Made by a program: the position numbers and the translations under genes. Below are positions 35,724-45,636 of a stretch of 64,000 nucleotides of DNA, piece after piece. The notes beneath the pieces were generated by a model that searched no databases, was not told where the DNA came from, and saw nothing but the letters and a program-made list of their open reading frames with translations. The DNA is from an uncultured Anaerolineae bacterium (lineage in GTDB: Bacteria; Chloroflexota; Anaerolineae; J036; Brachytrichaceae). Within the stretch, counting starts at the first letter, position 1, and each line of letters begins with the position of its first letter. The stretch spans positions 1 to 64,000 of the forward strand of contig CALIMH010000001.1 in NCBI GenBank assembly GCA_938028725.1, read 5' to 3'.

Positions 35724-35838
35724 AACACGGCGTGCCCCGCATGGGCCAACGCAGCCGCTGAGAGTGGGAATGCACAGCGCCGGCTGATGAGAGTGTGCTA
35801 TCCTCTTCTCATGAACTGCGCGCGACGTTGGAGCAGCC

Positions 35839-36657
35839 ATGAAGTTAGAGCCGCAACTGGTCTCCCCCTTTCCTGTACCGACGCGCTTTGAGGGCGAAGT
35901 GGTGATCGTCACCGGCGCTGCGAGCGGCATCGGCAAAGCGTGCGCGTTGCGCTTCGCTCAGGAAGGCGCGAGCGTCGCTTGCTTGGACGTGCAAGACGCA
36001 GCGAACGAGGCCACCGCGCACGCCTGTCGCGTGATGGGCGTGGGCGCAAGGGCGCTGCACTGCGACGTCACCAACCCCGACCACGTGCACGAGGTGACCA
36101 AGCAGGTGATCGAGGAGTGGGGCAAAGTGGATGTGTTGGTGGCGGCAGCGGGCATCTATAGCGGTGGTTGGTTGGAGGAGGTGACGCTGGCACAATGGCA
36201 GCGCGCGCTGCAGGTCAACCTCACCGGCGTGTTCCTGTGTGTGCAGGCTGTTACGCCGGTGATGCGTCGGCGTGCGCGCGGCAGCGTGATCGCGCTCTCC
36301 TCCATGGCCGGCAAGACAAGCTGGGCCGGCACGCACGAGTATTCCGCTGCCAAGAGCGGCGTGATCGGGCTGGTGCACTCGGCAGCGATGGAGCTGGCGC
36401 CGCATGGCGTCACGGTCAACGCGGTTTGCCCCGGCAACACGCTCACTGAGCTGTTGTTGGGGGTGGCCCAGCATGTGGCAGCGCGCGAAGGTATCACGCC
36501 GGAGGCTTGGCTGGATCGGCGCGCCCGCGAATGTCCGATGCGGCGCCTTGCCCAGCCGTGGGAGATCGCCGGCGTGGTCGCTTTTCTGGCATCGCCGGAT
36601 GCGCGCTTCATCACCGGTCAAGCCATTGAGGTGGACGGCGGCTTTGTGATGAGCTGA
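35839..36657 (+). CDS. Short-chain dehydrogenase/reductase
   Basis: The 272-residue NAD(P)-dependent oxidoreductase has the dinucleotide motif VVIVTGAASGIGKACALRFAQEGA, the NAG-like AAAGIYSGGWLEE, ALSSMAG with the catalytic Ser, YSAAKSGV (Tyr/Lys) and NAVCPGNTLTELL. The first 18 residues are an extra lead before the fold. The substrate is unknown; sugar alcohol or polyol oxidation is common in this group. A ggag box 6 nt before ATG 35839 supports the start. Its end overlaps the CrtA-like gene on the other strand by 47 nt. Confidence 0.9.
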   Translation: MKLEPQLVSPFPVPTRFEGEVVIVTGAASGIGKACALRFAQEGASVACLDVQDAANEATAHACRVMGVGARALHCDVTNPDHVHEVTKQVIEEWGKVDVLVAAAGIYSGGWLEEVTLAQWQRALQVNLTGVFLCVQAVTPVMRRRARGSVIALSSMAGKTSWAGTHEYSAAKSGVIGLVHSAAMELAPHGVTVNAVCPGNTLTELLLGVAQHVAAREGITPEAWLDRRARECPMRRLAQPWEIAGVVAFLASPDARFITGQAIEVDGGFVMS

Positions 36658-37393
36658 GTGGTGGATTGGCTGCCAGCGACCCGCCGAGCGGGTCTTGGCC
36701 ACACCAGCTTCCCTCGGTGGCCAGCACAGCGAAGCGAGCAAACAGCTCTTCGGCATACCAGTGTTCGCGGCGCGTCCGTCGCAAGGCCTCTGCATGGCCG
36801 CGTGTGCGGTGAGCGTAGCGGTGGATGGCCTCGATGTCGCGCCACACGCTGAACGTGGCTTGTCGCGCCAGGGGCATTTCGCCGACGCCGATCGAGAAGA
36901 GCACGCCCTCTGTCTGCGTCAGTGCGACGTTGGCAGACGGCACGTGCGCCCAAAAGTCGCGCAGATGGGCGAGGCGAATGGTGGCCCGTGTGAGCACAGC
37001 GATGGGCGCAACATGGGCCCATTCGTGGGACGACGCCGGCACAAACGGCTGGCGGCGATTCCACGCCCCACGCGCCTGGATGGGCAAGAGGAATGCTGTC
37101 CAACGTTCAGCCGCGCGCTGGCGCAGGGCATGGAACAGTGTTGATGCGTTGAAGAAGTCCTGTGCGGAGCGTGCCTGCTCCCAGACTAACAGCAGGCCGA
37201 ATCGGTTGAAATCAGGTTGCAGGCTGAAGCCGCCATCCTTGCCTGCGCCGAGCAGCTTCCAGAATCGCAGGCCTGGTGTGCGCGCGAGCTGAGGGCGGGC
37301 CAGAGCCATTTGGAGCCACATCCACCATCGTTGGCGGTTGTCAAATCGCAGCAGGGTGAAGGTGGTCAACGTGGCTGGGGTGCGCGCACTCAT
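36611..37393 (-). CDS. CrtA-like (spheroidene monooxygenase family) protein
   Basis: The 260-residue protein matches the CrtA layout: WMWLQMALARPQLARTPGLRFWKLLGAGKDGGFSLQP, then VLTRATIRLAHLRDFWAHVP, VLFSIGVGEMPLARQATFSVWRDIEAIHRYA, and HWYAEELFARFAVLATEGSWCGQDPLG. CrtA adds keto groups to acyclic carotenoids in purple bacteria. Homologues also occur in non-phototrophs, so the carotenoid role is inferred; no crt gene is near. It starts 20 nt from the tRNA-Arg gene on the other strand and overlaps the SDR tail to tail. Confidence 0.72.
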   Translation of the reverse strand: MSARTPATLTTFTLLRFDNRQRWWMWLQMALARPQLARTPGLRFWKLLGAGKDGGFSLQPDFNRFGLLLVWEQARSAQDFFNASTLFHALRQRAAERWTAFLLPIQARGAWNRRQPFVPASSHEWAHVAPIAVLTRATIRLAHLRDFWAHVPSANVALTQTEGVLFSIGVGEMPLARQATFSVWRDIEAIHRYAHRTRGHAEALRRTRREHWYAEELFARFAVLATEGSWCGQDPLGGSLAANPPLSSSQSRRPPQWLDR

Positions 37394-37397
37394 CTGC

Positions 37398-37403
37398 TAG
37401 AAT
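37398..37403 (+). promoter_or_regulatory. -10 element of the tRNA-Arg gene
   Basis: TAGAAT lies 10 nt before the mature tRNA start, a normal spacing for a short 5' leader. Confidence 0.4.
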
Positions 37404-37413
37404 CAATCATAAC

Positions 37414-37487
37414 GCCCCCGTAGTTCAATCGGATAGAACAGCGCCGTCCTAAGGCGCGTGTTGTGGGTTCGAGTCCTGCCGGGGGCG
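37414..37487 (+). tRNA. tRNA-Arg (anticodon CCU)
   Basis: The 74-nt gene folds as a cloverleaf. The acceptor GCCCCCG pairs with CGGGGGC. The D arm is GTTCAATCGGATAGAAC. The anticodon stem GCGCC/GGCGC closes the loop GTCCTAA, which gives anticodon CCT for AGG codons. The T arm has GTGGG-TTCGAGT-CCTGC. The discriminator is G and CCA is not encoded. It lies between the CrtA-like gene and the GH4 gene, both on the other strand. Confidence 0.95.
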
Positions 37488-37488
37488 T

Positions 37489-38829
37489 TTAGGCGAACTG
37501 GGGCAGGTAAGCCGCCTGGGCGCGCAGTAGGTCCTCCAGCAGGTGCGTCGCTTGGGCGTAGGAGTGGATGTGTGGGTCGAGCAGCAGCGCTTGGAGCGCA
37601 GCGTTGCGGTCGCCTTTGACTGCCGCCTCTACGACTAGCGATTGAATTTCCACCTCGCGGTGCATTATGGCCGCCAAGCCGCGCGGCAGCATGTCGCCGA
37701 TGGCCTCGCCGATGAGCTGGTTGTGGATCACCTGCCCCGGCGTCTCGACGATCGCTTCTGCTGGCAAGTGGGCGATCCGGCCGTTGTTGCGCAGGTTGAG
37801 TGCGTCTTCGCTTTGCTCGGCTAGCCCCAGCCAGCCGAGTGCCACATCCACTGCGTGCTCGATGGAAGGCTGGACGTGTTGCCGCACCCTCGCGTCGTCA
37901 GGCTCGTCGGCTAGCTGTTGCAGGGTCTCGCGCAAGCGAGCGCGGTGTGCCTCGTGCGTGCGGAAGTCGAAGCCGCAGAGCGGCTGCGTCTCTGCGGCGA
38001 AGCTGATGTATTCGCCGGCGTGGAGATCGCCGCTGGCGCAGAACAAGCCAAACACGTCCATCAACCGTCGCGACATCAACTCAAAGTTTGGAGGCATCTG
38101 AGCTAGCGCTGTGCGGAAGCGCGGGTATAGGTCTTCGCCGGTGTGAGGGTCGCGCATCTCTAGGATGAAGCTGAAGTGGTTCAACCCAGCAGCGCGCAAT
38201 CGCAAACGGCTGCGTATAGCAGCGAGTGTTGCGCGGTCTGGCAGGTGTCGCTGAGCTGGGGTGGGGACTAGCTGCAGCACTTGGTTCACCAGCGCGTAGC
38301 CGTGCGCGATGTGGTGAGACAAGCCGACAAACTGCACCTGGGCGTAGCGATCCAGCGCCATGCACACGCGGCTGAGTGGGTTGGTGAAGTTGACCAGCAG
38401 GGCCTGCGGAGCAAGCCGTTGCACGTCGCGCGCGATCTGCAACACGAGCGGGATGTTGCGCAGCGCGTGTGATAGCCCGCCCGGCCCGCCGTTCTCGCCG
38501 AGCACGTGGCGCACGCCGTGCCGCAGCGGTATTTGCCAATCGAGCTTCCACGTCTCCAGCCGATTCACAGCCACTGAGACAAACACGACGTGCGCCCCTG
38601 GCAGCACCTCGCGGTGGTCGGTGGTGGCCTCAAGCCGGAAAGGCTCCCCGAACGCGCGGTTTAGTCGCGTTGCATAGCGGGCCATGAGGTGCAATGCCTG
38701 CTCGTCCACATCCACCAAGCACACGCGGCTGTTGCGCAAGTGCTCGGCATGCAAGAACAGGTCACCCAACAACGATGGTCCAAAGCTTGCGCTGCCTGCC
38801 CCGACCAGAACGATGTGCGTGCTGCTCAC
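37489..38829 (-). CDS. Glycoside hydrolase family 4 protein (alpha-glucosidase/galactosidase-like)
   Basis: GH4 enzymes use NAD and Mn to cleave glycosides by oxidation and elimination. The 446-residue protein starts at GTG with the Rossmann motif SSTHIVLVGAGSASFGPSLLGD. NFTNPLSRVCMALD and AGLNHFSFILEM match the family, the latter with the metal-binding His. The other metal ligand, Cys in GLCH or GYCH of relatives, is Ser here (VGLSHHIAHG). In-frame starts exist further upstream to 38931, but GTG 38829 gives the family N-terminus. It is probably a GH4 oxidoreductase of unknown sugar. Confidence 0.87.
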   Translation of the reverse strand: MSSTHIVLVGAGSASFGPSLLGDLFLHAEHLRNSRVCLVDVDEQALHLMARYATRLNRAFGEPFRLEATTDHREVLPGAHVVFVSVAVNRLETWKLDWQIPLRHGVRHVLGENGGPGGLSHALRNIPLVLQIARDVQRLAPQALLVNFTNPLSRVCMALDRYAQVQFVGLSHHIAHGYALVNQVLQLVPTPAQRHLPDRATLAAIRSRLRLRAAGLNHFSFILEMRDPHTGEDLYPRFRTALAQMPPNFELMSRRLMDVFGLFCASGDLHAGEYISFAAETQPLCGFDFRTHEAHRARLRETLQQLADEPDDARVRQHVQPSIEHAVDVALGWLGLAEQSEDALNLRNNGRIAHLPAEAIVETPGQVIHNQLIGEAIGDMLPRGLAAIMHREVEIQSLVVEAAVKGDRNAALQALLLDPHIHSYAQATHLLEDLLRAQAAYLPQFA

Positions 38830-39149
38830 GGTGTCTCTGTTTAGGTTAGCGCATCTCCCGAGAACTTGCATAGACGACTTGTTCGGCGTCTTCACGACCG
38901 GCGAGTGCCCGCGCGGGTTCAGCCAGCACACGGAGTGGAGCGAGCGTTGCGGTGTGGTCGCAGCGTGCGCACAGGTCCTGAAGAAGACTGTGCCTACGCG
39001 ACTGCTCCAGCCGAAGTGAATACCACGGTTTTCGAGATCACCGCTGGCACCATCGGCGCGGGCTTGCTTCGAGAACTGGCGCGTGGGATTTCGAGAACGA
39101 CTAAGTCCTGTCTCACTTTCATCTCAAGTCAGAACGTCATAATGCTGGC
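38830..39149 (+). other. 320-bp divergent intergenic region with repeated TTCGAGAAC
   Basis: The region lies between the GH4 gene (-) and the SpoVS gene (+). No coding frame is convincing. Two identical 9-mers TTCGAGAAC occur at 39068-39076 and 39090-39098, 22 bp apart, about two helical turns. A near copy TTCGAGATC lies at 39031-39039 and CGAGAAC recurs close to 38865. They lie 40 to 107 bp upstream of the -10 box at 39138, so they may be activator or repressor sites. Confidence 0.4.
39138..39143 (+). promoter_or_regulatory. -10 element of the SpoVS gene, leaderless spacing
   Basis: CATAAT lies exactly 6 nt before ATG 39150, which would place the transcription start on the A of the start codon. 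Confidence 0.5.
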
Positions 39150-39482
39150 ATGGAAACGGTGAGTTTCACTAACCCAAACGGCGCCATAGGGGGGCAGGCG
39201 TCTGGTAAACCGCATTCGGACATGGTCAAGGTGTCCGCGCAGTCTCGCTCCACCGCGGTAGCTGGGGCGATCGCCGGCATCATCCGCGAGCGAGGGCGCG
39301 TGGATGTGCAGGCGATCGGCGCCGGCGCGGTGAATCAGGCGCTGAAGGCGGCAGCAATTGCTCGGACGTATCTGCTGCAGGAGGGAGTGGATATTTACCT
39401 GCTGCCTTCCTTTTCCACCGTGGCGATCAATGGCAGTGAGCGCACAGCCATTCGGCTCACTGTCGAGCGGCGCAGCGCATGA
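39150..39482 (+). CDS. spoVS: Stage V sporulation protein S (SpoVS)-like protein
   Basis: The core MVKVSAQSRSTAVAGAIAGIIRERGRVDVQAIGAGAVNQALKAAAIARTYLL is the SpoVS signature. It is followed by VDIYLLPSFSTVAINGSERTAIRLTVERR. SpoVS proteins are small Alba-like nucleic acid-binding proteins needed for coat assembly in Bacillus, but they also occur in non-sporulating Chloroflexota and Deinococcota. The 110-residue form begins at ATG 39150 behind a leaderless-type -10. ATG 39222 would give the usual 86 residues but has no ribosome-binding site. Confidence 0.88.
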   Translation: METVSFTNPNGAIGGQASGKPHSDMVKVSAQSRSTAVAGAIAGIIRERGRVDVQAIGAGAVNQALKAAAIARTYLLQEGVDIYLLPSFSTVAINGSERTAIRLTVERRSA

Positions 39483-39505
39483 GCGCTTCACCTTTCATTC
39501 GCAGC

Positions 39506-39543
39506 CGACGATAAAGCCCCTCCGCGGAGGGGCTTTATCGTCG
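39506..39543. terminator. Bidirectional intrinsic terminator between SpoVS and the arg operon
   Basis: A perfect 38-nt palindrome (19 bp arms) with GATAAAGCCCCTCCG as its 5' arm core and AT-rich flanks TTTATC. It lies between converging genes ending at 39482 (+) and 39556 (-). The tails give U-rich stretches on both strands, so it can stop both transcripts. Confidence 0.85.
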
Positions 39544-39555
39544 TGGAGCTGCCCT

Positions 39556-41445
39556 TCAGCCTGCCTCGCGCTTGCTGCGCCGTCGGTCGAGCTGCGCCTT
39601 GACGCGCACCGGCAAGCTGTAAAGGCGGATGAAGCCCTCAGCATCGTTGTGGTCGTAGCCGGTGTTGTCGTCGAAGGTTGCCAAGTCGCGACGGTACAGC
39701 GAAAAGGCGGGGCGGCGTTGCGCGACAAGGACATGGCCCTTGAACAGCTTGAGGCGCACGCTGCCGGTGACGTCGCGCTGCGAGACGCTGATGAATGCTT
39801 GCAGCGCGTCGCGCAGCGGCGTGAACCATAGGCCGTTGTAGATCACCTCGGCATACTTCAGCGCGATGATTTGCTTGAAGTGTGCCATCTCGCGGTCGAG
39901 CGTCACCTCCTCCAGCGCTTGGTGGGCCGCGCGCAGAATAAAGCCGGCTGGGGCTTCGTCCAAACCGCGCGACTTCAGGCCGATCAGGCGATTTTCCACC
40001 AGCTCAACCCGCCCGATGCCGTGCAACGCGCCGATGCGATTGAGTCGCTCGATCAGCGCCGCGCCGCTTAGCGTTTCCCCGTTCAGCCGCCTGGGTATGC
40101 CGCTGACAAACTCGATCTCGATGTATTGCGGTTGATCGGGCGTCTCCTCCAGTGCGTTGGTCCAAGCCCAGAGATGCTCCTCCGGCTCATATTCCAGGTC
40201 CTCCAGTCGTCCGCCCTCGTGGTTGAAGTGCCACAAGTTCTCGTCCACGGTGTAAACGCCTTGCTCGTAGTCGCCCAGCGCAACGCCGCGCGAGAGGGCG
40301 TACTCGTGCACTTGGCGGCGACTGGTGAATGTCCACTCGCGCCAGGGGGCGATCACCTGCAGGGTGGGGTCTAGGGCAATGTAGGCCAACTCAAAGCGCA
40401 CTTGGTCGTTGCCTTTAGCGGTGGCGCCGTGGGCGACGGCATCAGCACCCTCTTGATGCGCCACGTCCACCTGGTGCTTGGCGATCAGCGGCCGCGAGAT
40501 GGACGAGCCGAGCAAGTATTTGCCCTCGTAAATAGCGCCGCTCTGGACCAACGGGAAGAGGTATTCGCTGGCGAATTCCTCGCGCAGGTCGCGGATGATC
40601 ACGCGGCTGGCGCCGCTATCGAGCGCACGGCGGCGCAAGGCCTCGAAGTCCTCGTGCTGACCAATGTCGGCCATGAAGCACACCACCTCACAGCCGTAGG
40701 TCTCCAGCAGCCATGGCACGGCGGCGGAGGAGTCCAGCCCGCCGTTGTAGGCCAGCACCACTTTCTTCACCAGGCGGCGCGGGGCGCGGGAAGGTGGCGG
40801 CGGCAGATGGGCACGGGTGGCCAAGCGTGTGACTGTTTCGAGCGGGATCAGGTTCTCGCGCGTCACGGCACGGCGGGCCAAGCGGCCGGCTTGGATGTCG
40901 CGCAGCACGCGCTCGCGGGCTTCGCGCAGGTGCGTTGCGTCCGCTGCGGTGGGCTCAGGTTGCAGGGGCAGCACCACCGCCACCTCGTCGCAGTTTTCCA
41001 GCATGGGGCACTGCACACAGTCGTTCCACACCTTCTCCGGAAAGTGCTCCTTAGGGGCGACTGTAAAGCCGCATCGCTCGAAGAAGCGCACTGCTCGCGT
41101 GAGCGCGAAGATCGTGCCGAATTGGCGGCGGCGTGCCTCCTCCACCAGCGCGGCGACCATGCGCTGGCCGATGCCATGCCCGCGCACGCGATCGTCCACT
41201 GCCAGGGAGCGCAGCTCCACCAGCGTGGCGCTGATCGGCATGAGCGACCCACATCCGACCACGCGGCCGGCTAGCTCGCTGGAGCGCTCTGTCCACTCGG
41301 CAACCAGGAAGTTGGCCAGGTGTTCTCGGATGTTGCTCTCATCGCGCGGCAGCAGCCCTCCCTTGCGGGCGTTCTGTGCGATCAGCCACACGATGATGGG
41401 CACGTCGCCTTCAGTGGCGGGGCGGATGTGAACTGGATCGGACAT
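39556..41445 (-). CDS. argG: N-acetylglutamate synthase-like GNAT domain fused to short-type argininosuccinate synthase
   Basis: This 629-residue protein joins two arginine-pathway activities. Residues 1-160 are a GNAT domain of the short ArgA type: LAVDDRVRGHGIG (acetyl-CoA loop, 86-93), then FALTRAVRFFERCGF and FPEKVWNDCVQCPMLENCDEVAVVL with Cys143, 146 and 152, the ArgA C-terminal signature. Residues 161-224 form a linker. Residues 225-629 are argininosuccinate synthase: PP-loop AYNGGLDSSAAV, IYEGKYLLGSSISRPLIAK, HGATAKGNDQVRFE and YNGLWFTPLRDAL. Some usual residues differ (SGGLDT is NGGLDS, and SRGVYETPG is SRGLDEAPAG). It is last in the arg operon, 17 nt after the long ArgG. Confidence 0.93.
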   Translation of the reverse strand: MSDPVHIRPATEGDVPIIVWLIAQNARKGGLLPRDESNIREHLANFLVAEWTERSSELAGRVVGCGSLMPISATLVELRSLAVDDRVRGHGIGQRMVAALVEEARRRQFGTIFALTRAVRFFERCGFTVAPKEHFPEKVWNDCVQCPMLENCDEVAVVLPLQPEPTAADATHLREARERVLRDIQAGRLARRAVTRENLIPLETVTRLATRAHLPPPPSRAPRRLVKKVVLAYNGGLDSSAAVPWLLETYGCEVVCFMADIGQHEDFEALRRRALDSGASRVIIRDLREEFASEYLFPLVQSGAIYEGKYLLGSSISRPLIAKHQVDVAHQEGADAVAHGATAKGNDQVRFELAYIALDPTLQVIAPWREWTFTSRRQVHEYALSRGVALGDYEQGVYTVDENLWHFNHEGGRLEDLEYEPEEHLWAWTNALEETPDQPQYIEIEFVSGIPRRLNGETLSGAALIERLNRIGALHGIGRVELVENRLIGLKSRGLDEAPAGFILRAAHQALEEVTLDREMAHFKQIIALKYAEVIYNGLWFTPLRDALQAFISVSQRDVTGSVRLKLFKGHVLVAQRRPAFSLYRRDLATFDDNTGYDHNDAEGFIRLYSLPVRVKAQLDRRRSKREAG

Positions 41446-41462
41446 GGCGATGTGTGGCGCAG

Positions 41463-43676
<2,214 letters not shown>

Positions 43677-43680
<4 letters not shown>

Positions 43681-44705
43681 TGCAGCCCCTCGCACTCGTC
43701 CAAGCCAAACATCAGGTTCATGTTCTGGATCGCCTGGCCGCTGGCGCCTTTCACCAAGTTGTCAATGCAGCTCACGATCAGCAGCCGGTCCGTCAGTTCG
43801 GCCACGGAGTGCAGCGAGAGCACGGCGAAGTTGGTGTGGGCGGCGTGGGCGATGGTGCTGACATGGCCGGCGGGCAGCACGCGCACGAACGGCTCACCGG
43901 CGTAGCGCGTGGCGTAGGCATGCTGCCAGTTAACGGATTGCGCATGTGGCTTCAGACGCACGTATAACGTGCTCAACATGCCCCGCGAGATGGGCAAAAG
44001 GTGTGGCGTGAACAACACGCGATAGCCCGCGTGGTGCACGGCGTTGATCTCCTGCTCCATCTCCGGGACGTGGCGATGCGCGTGGCCAACGTTGTAGGGC
44101 GACAGGTTCTCGTTCACCTCCACGAAGTGGGTGGTTTGGGATGGCTTGCGGCCGGCGCCGCTCACACCGCTTTTGCTGTCGGCGATGATCACGGTGTCCG
44201 CCAGCGCGTCGGCCTCGATCAGCGGCAGCAGGCCGAGGATCACGCTGGTGGGATAGCAGCCGGGGTTGGCCACCAGTCGCGCGTCGACAATGGCGTGCCG
44301 GTAGCGCTCCGGCAGGCCGTACACCGCCTGGCCCAGCAGGTCGGGCGCAGGGTGAGGGTGGCCGTACCATCGCGCGTATGTCTGCGGATCGCGCAGCCGA
44401 AAGTCCGCGCTCAAGTCCACCACCCGGCAGCCCGTCTCCAGCGCACGGCAGACCAGCGCTGCGCTAGCGCCATGGGGCAAGCAGCTAAACACCACATCCG
44501 CCGCGGAGAAGGGCGCGTTGTCAGCGGACACAAGGGGAATATCGAACTCGCACGGCAACACGTCGCAGAGGCGCGCGCCAGCGTGGCTGTCGCTGTGGGC
44601 GAACACGATGCGAACGTGCCGGTGGCGTCGCAGACGCTTCACCAGCTCCAGGCCAGTGTAGCCCGTCGCGCCGAGAATGCCGACGGAAATCACAGTGTCC
44701 TTCAT
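43677..44705 (-). CDS. argC: N-acetyl-gamma-glutamyl-phosphate reductase
   Basis: The 342-residue protein reduces N-acetylglutamyl phosphate to the semialdehyde. It starts MKDTVISVGILGATGYTGLELVKRLRRHRHV and has FSCLPHGASA, VDLSADFRLRD, VANPGCYPTSVILGLLPLIEA with the catalytic Cys, DSKSGVSGAGRKPSQTTHF and TPHLLPISRGMLSTLYV. ATG 44705 is preferred over the in-frame 44753 because the latter would translate through the regulatory hairpin. It is the first structural gene of the arginine operon and overlaps argB. Confidence 0.96.
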
Positions 44706-44714
44706 CGAAACGAA

Positions 44715-44739
44715 AACCCCAGCGTCATGTGCTGGGGTT
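44715..44739 (-). terminator. Attenuator hairpin just upstream of argC
   Basis: On the minus strand AACCCCAGC (44739-44731) and GCTGGGGTT (44723-44715) form a perfect 9-bp stem with loop ACATGAC, followed by TTCGTTTCG and the argC ATG at 44705. The 12-nt segment CCAGCACATGAC (44735-44724), covering most of the 5' arm and the loop, can instead pair with GTCATGTGTCTGG (44791-44779) inside the leader ORF, leaving one bulged base. The GGGG of the 3' arm also sits 11 nt before argC and could act as Shine-Dalgarno, so translation may be masked as well. Confidence 0.72.
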
Positions 44740-44771
44740 GGGTTGGTATCCATCGCTGGGACACGCCGCCG

Positions 44772-44834
44772 TCACGCTCCAGACACATGACCGCCTGCAG
44801 CTTGAGGACGACGGATACGCAGCCCGCGAACCAT
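44772..44834 (-). CDS. Arginine-rich leader peptide of the arg operon
   Basis: ATG 44834 opens a 20-codon ORF ending at TGA 44774-44772. It begins MVRGLRIRRP and ends HVSGA. Arginine codons occupy positions 3, 6, 8 and 9. TATAAT lies 8 nt before the ATG, so the mRNA is nearly leaderless here. Codons 15-19 contain the strand that forms the antiterminator with the hairpin before argC. This is the expected geometry for a ribosome that stalls at Arg codons when charged tRNA-Arg is scarce. No homologue is known to me; the inference rests on geometry. Confidence 0.7.
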   Translation of the reverse strand: MVRGLRIRRPQAAGGHVSGA

Positions 44835-44842
44835 TTATGCTG

Positions 44843-44848
44843 ATTATA
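44843..44848 (-). promoter_or_regulatory. -10 element of the arg operon
   Basis: A perfect TATAAT on the minus strand, 8 nt before the leader peptide ATG and 42 nt after the end of the HAD gene. The -35 at 17 nt (CCCTCG) is poor. Confidence 0.6.
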
Positions 44849-44889
44849 GCGGAAGCTGTTTGTTCCGAGGGAAAGCGGAGCGGCGCGAT

Positions 44890-45603
44890 TCAACCGGTGA
44901 GTAGCCTGGGCAGTTCCGAGAGCCGGCGAATGCGCACCGCGTAGTAGCGCTCGAAGATGTCGTTGGGGTCCACCAGGATCGCATCCATGCCGATGTTGAG
45001 CGGGCCGACCACATCGGCGAAGAAATTGTCGCCTACGTAAACGGCCTCGGCGGGCGAGTTGCATCCCAGTGCCTCGAGGGTGTGGTAGAACACCCGTGGC
45101 TCTGGCTTATAGGCTCCCACTTGGCCGGCAGCGATCAGCACGTCGAAGAACTCGCGCAGGCCGTAGCGTTCCACGTCCGCCTCTAGGGGGTTGTCGCGGT
45201 TGGAGAGCAGGCCGAGCCGGTGGCCGCTCTGCCGCAAGTGGGACAGCACCGGCCGCGCGTCCGCAAAGAGGATGTCCTGGGGGTCGTACTCGTTGTCGAA
45301 CAAGTCCTGGATGCGTTGTGCGCAGTCGCTGCAACTGCGCACGTTCATCGCCTCGAGCAAGATGCGGTTGTAGTTCACCCAGAACTCGCGCGTGTCGTAG
45401 CGCTGCATGTCGAAGCCGACGCGCGCGCTGGCCCAATAGCGATGGGCCTCGCGCTGGCAAATCTTGATCTGCTCCGCGCTCAACGCCAGGCCCACACGGC
45501 TGGCGTAGGCGATGAAGGCCTCGATGCCCTCTGGCTGATTAGCGCGCAGGGTGCCATCCAAATCAAAAATGATGGCACGGTATCGTCGTCCGTCAGTTGC
45601 CAT
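44890..45603 (-). CDS. HAD-superfamily hydrolase
   Basis: The 237-residue cytosolic phosphatase has motif I IIFDLDGTLRAN with the nucleophile Asp, a cap region (residues 25-110), motif II HRLGLLSNRDNPLEAD, motif III lysine in GAYKPEPRVFYHTLEALG, and motif IV VYVGDNFFADVVGPLNIGMDAILVDP. The substrate is not predictable; phosphoglycolate or nucleotide phosphatases share this pattern. It is 33 nt downstream of proA on the same strand and probably co-transcribed with it. Confidence 0.88.
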   Translation of the reverse strand: MATDGRRYRAIIFDLDGTLRANQPEGIEAFIAYASRVGLALSAEQIKICQREAHRYWASARVGFDMQRYDTREFWVNYNRILLEAMNVRSCSDCAQRIQDLFDNEYDPQDILFADARPVLSHLRQSGHRLGLLSNRDNPLEADVERYGLREFFDVLIAAGQVGAYKPEPRVFYHTLEALGCNSPAEAVYVGDNFFADVVGPLNIGMDAILVDPNDIFERYYAVRIRRLSELPRLLTG

Positions 45604-45636
45604 TGCTCGTCCCGCTTCGATGTTAACATGGTGCGC

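Noticed and set aside
35811-35891. Short ORF MNCARRWSSHEVR with TATCCT 6 nt upstream, before and within the SDR gene
   Set aside because: It is out of frame with the SDR and 26 codons long; the SDR start has its own ribosome-binding site. Probably chance.
44706-44753. In-frame upstream start for argC that adds 16 residues
   Set aside because: The extension is read through the regulatory hairpin, lacks a ribosome-binding site and does not match the family N-terminus; ATG 44705 does.
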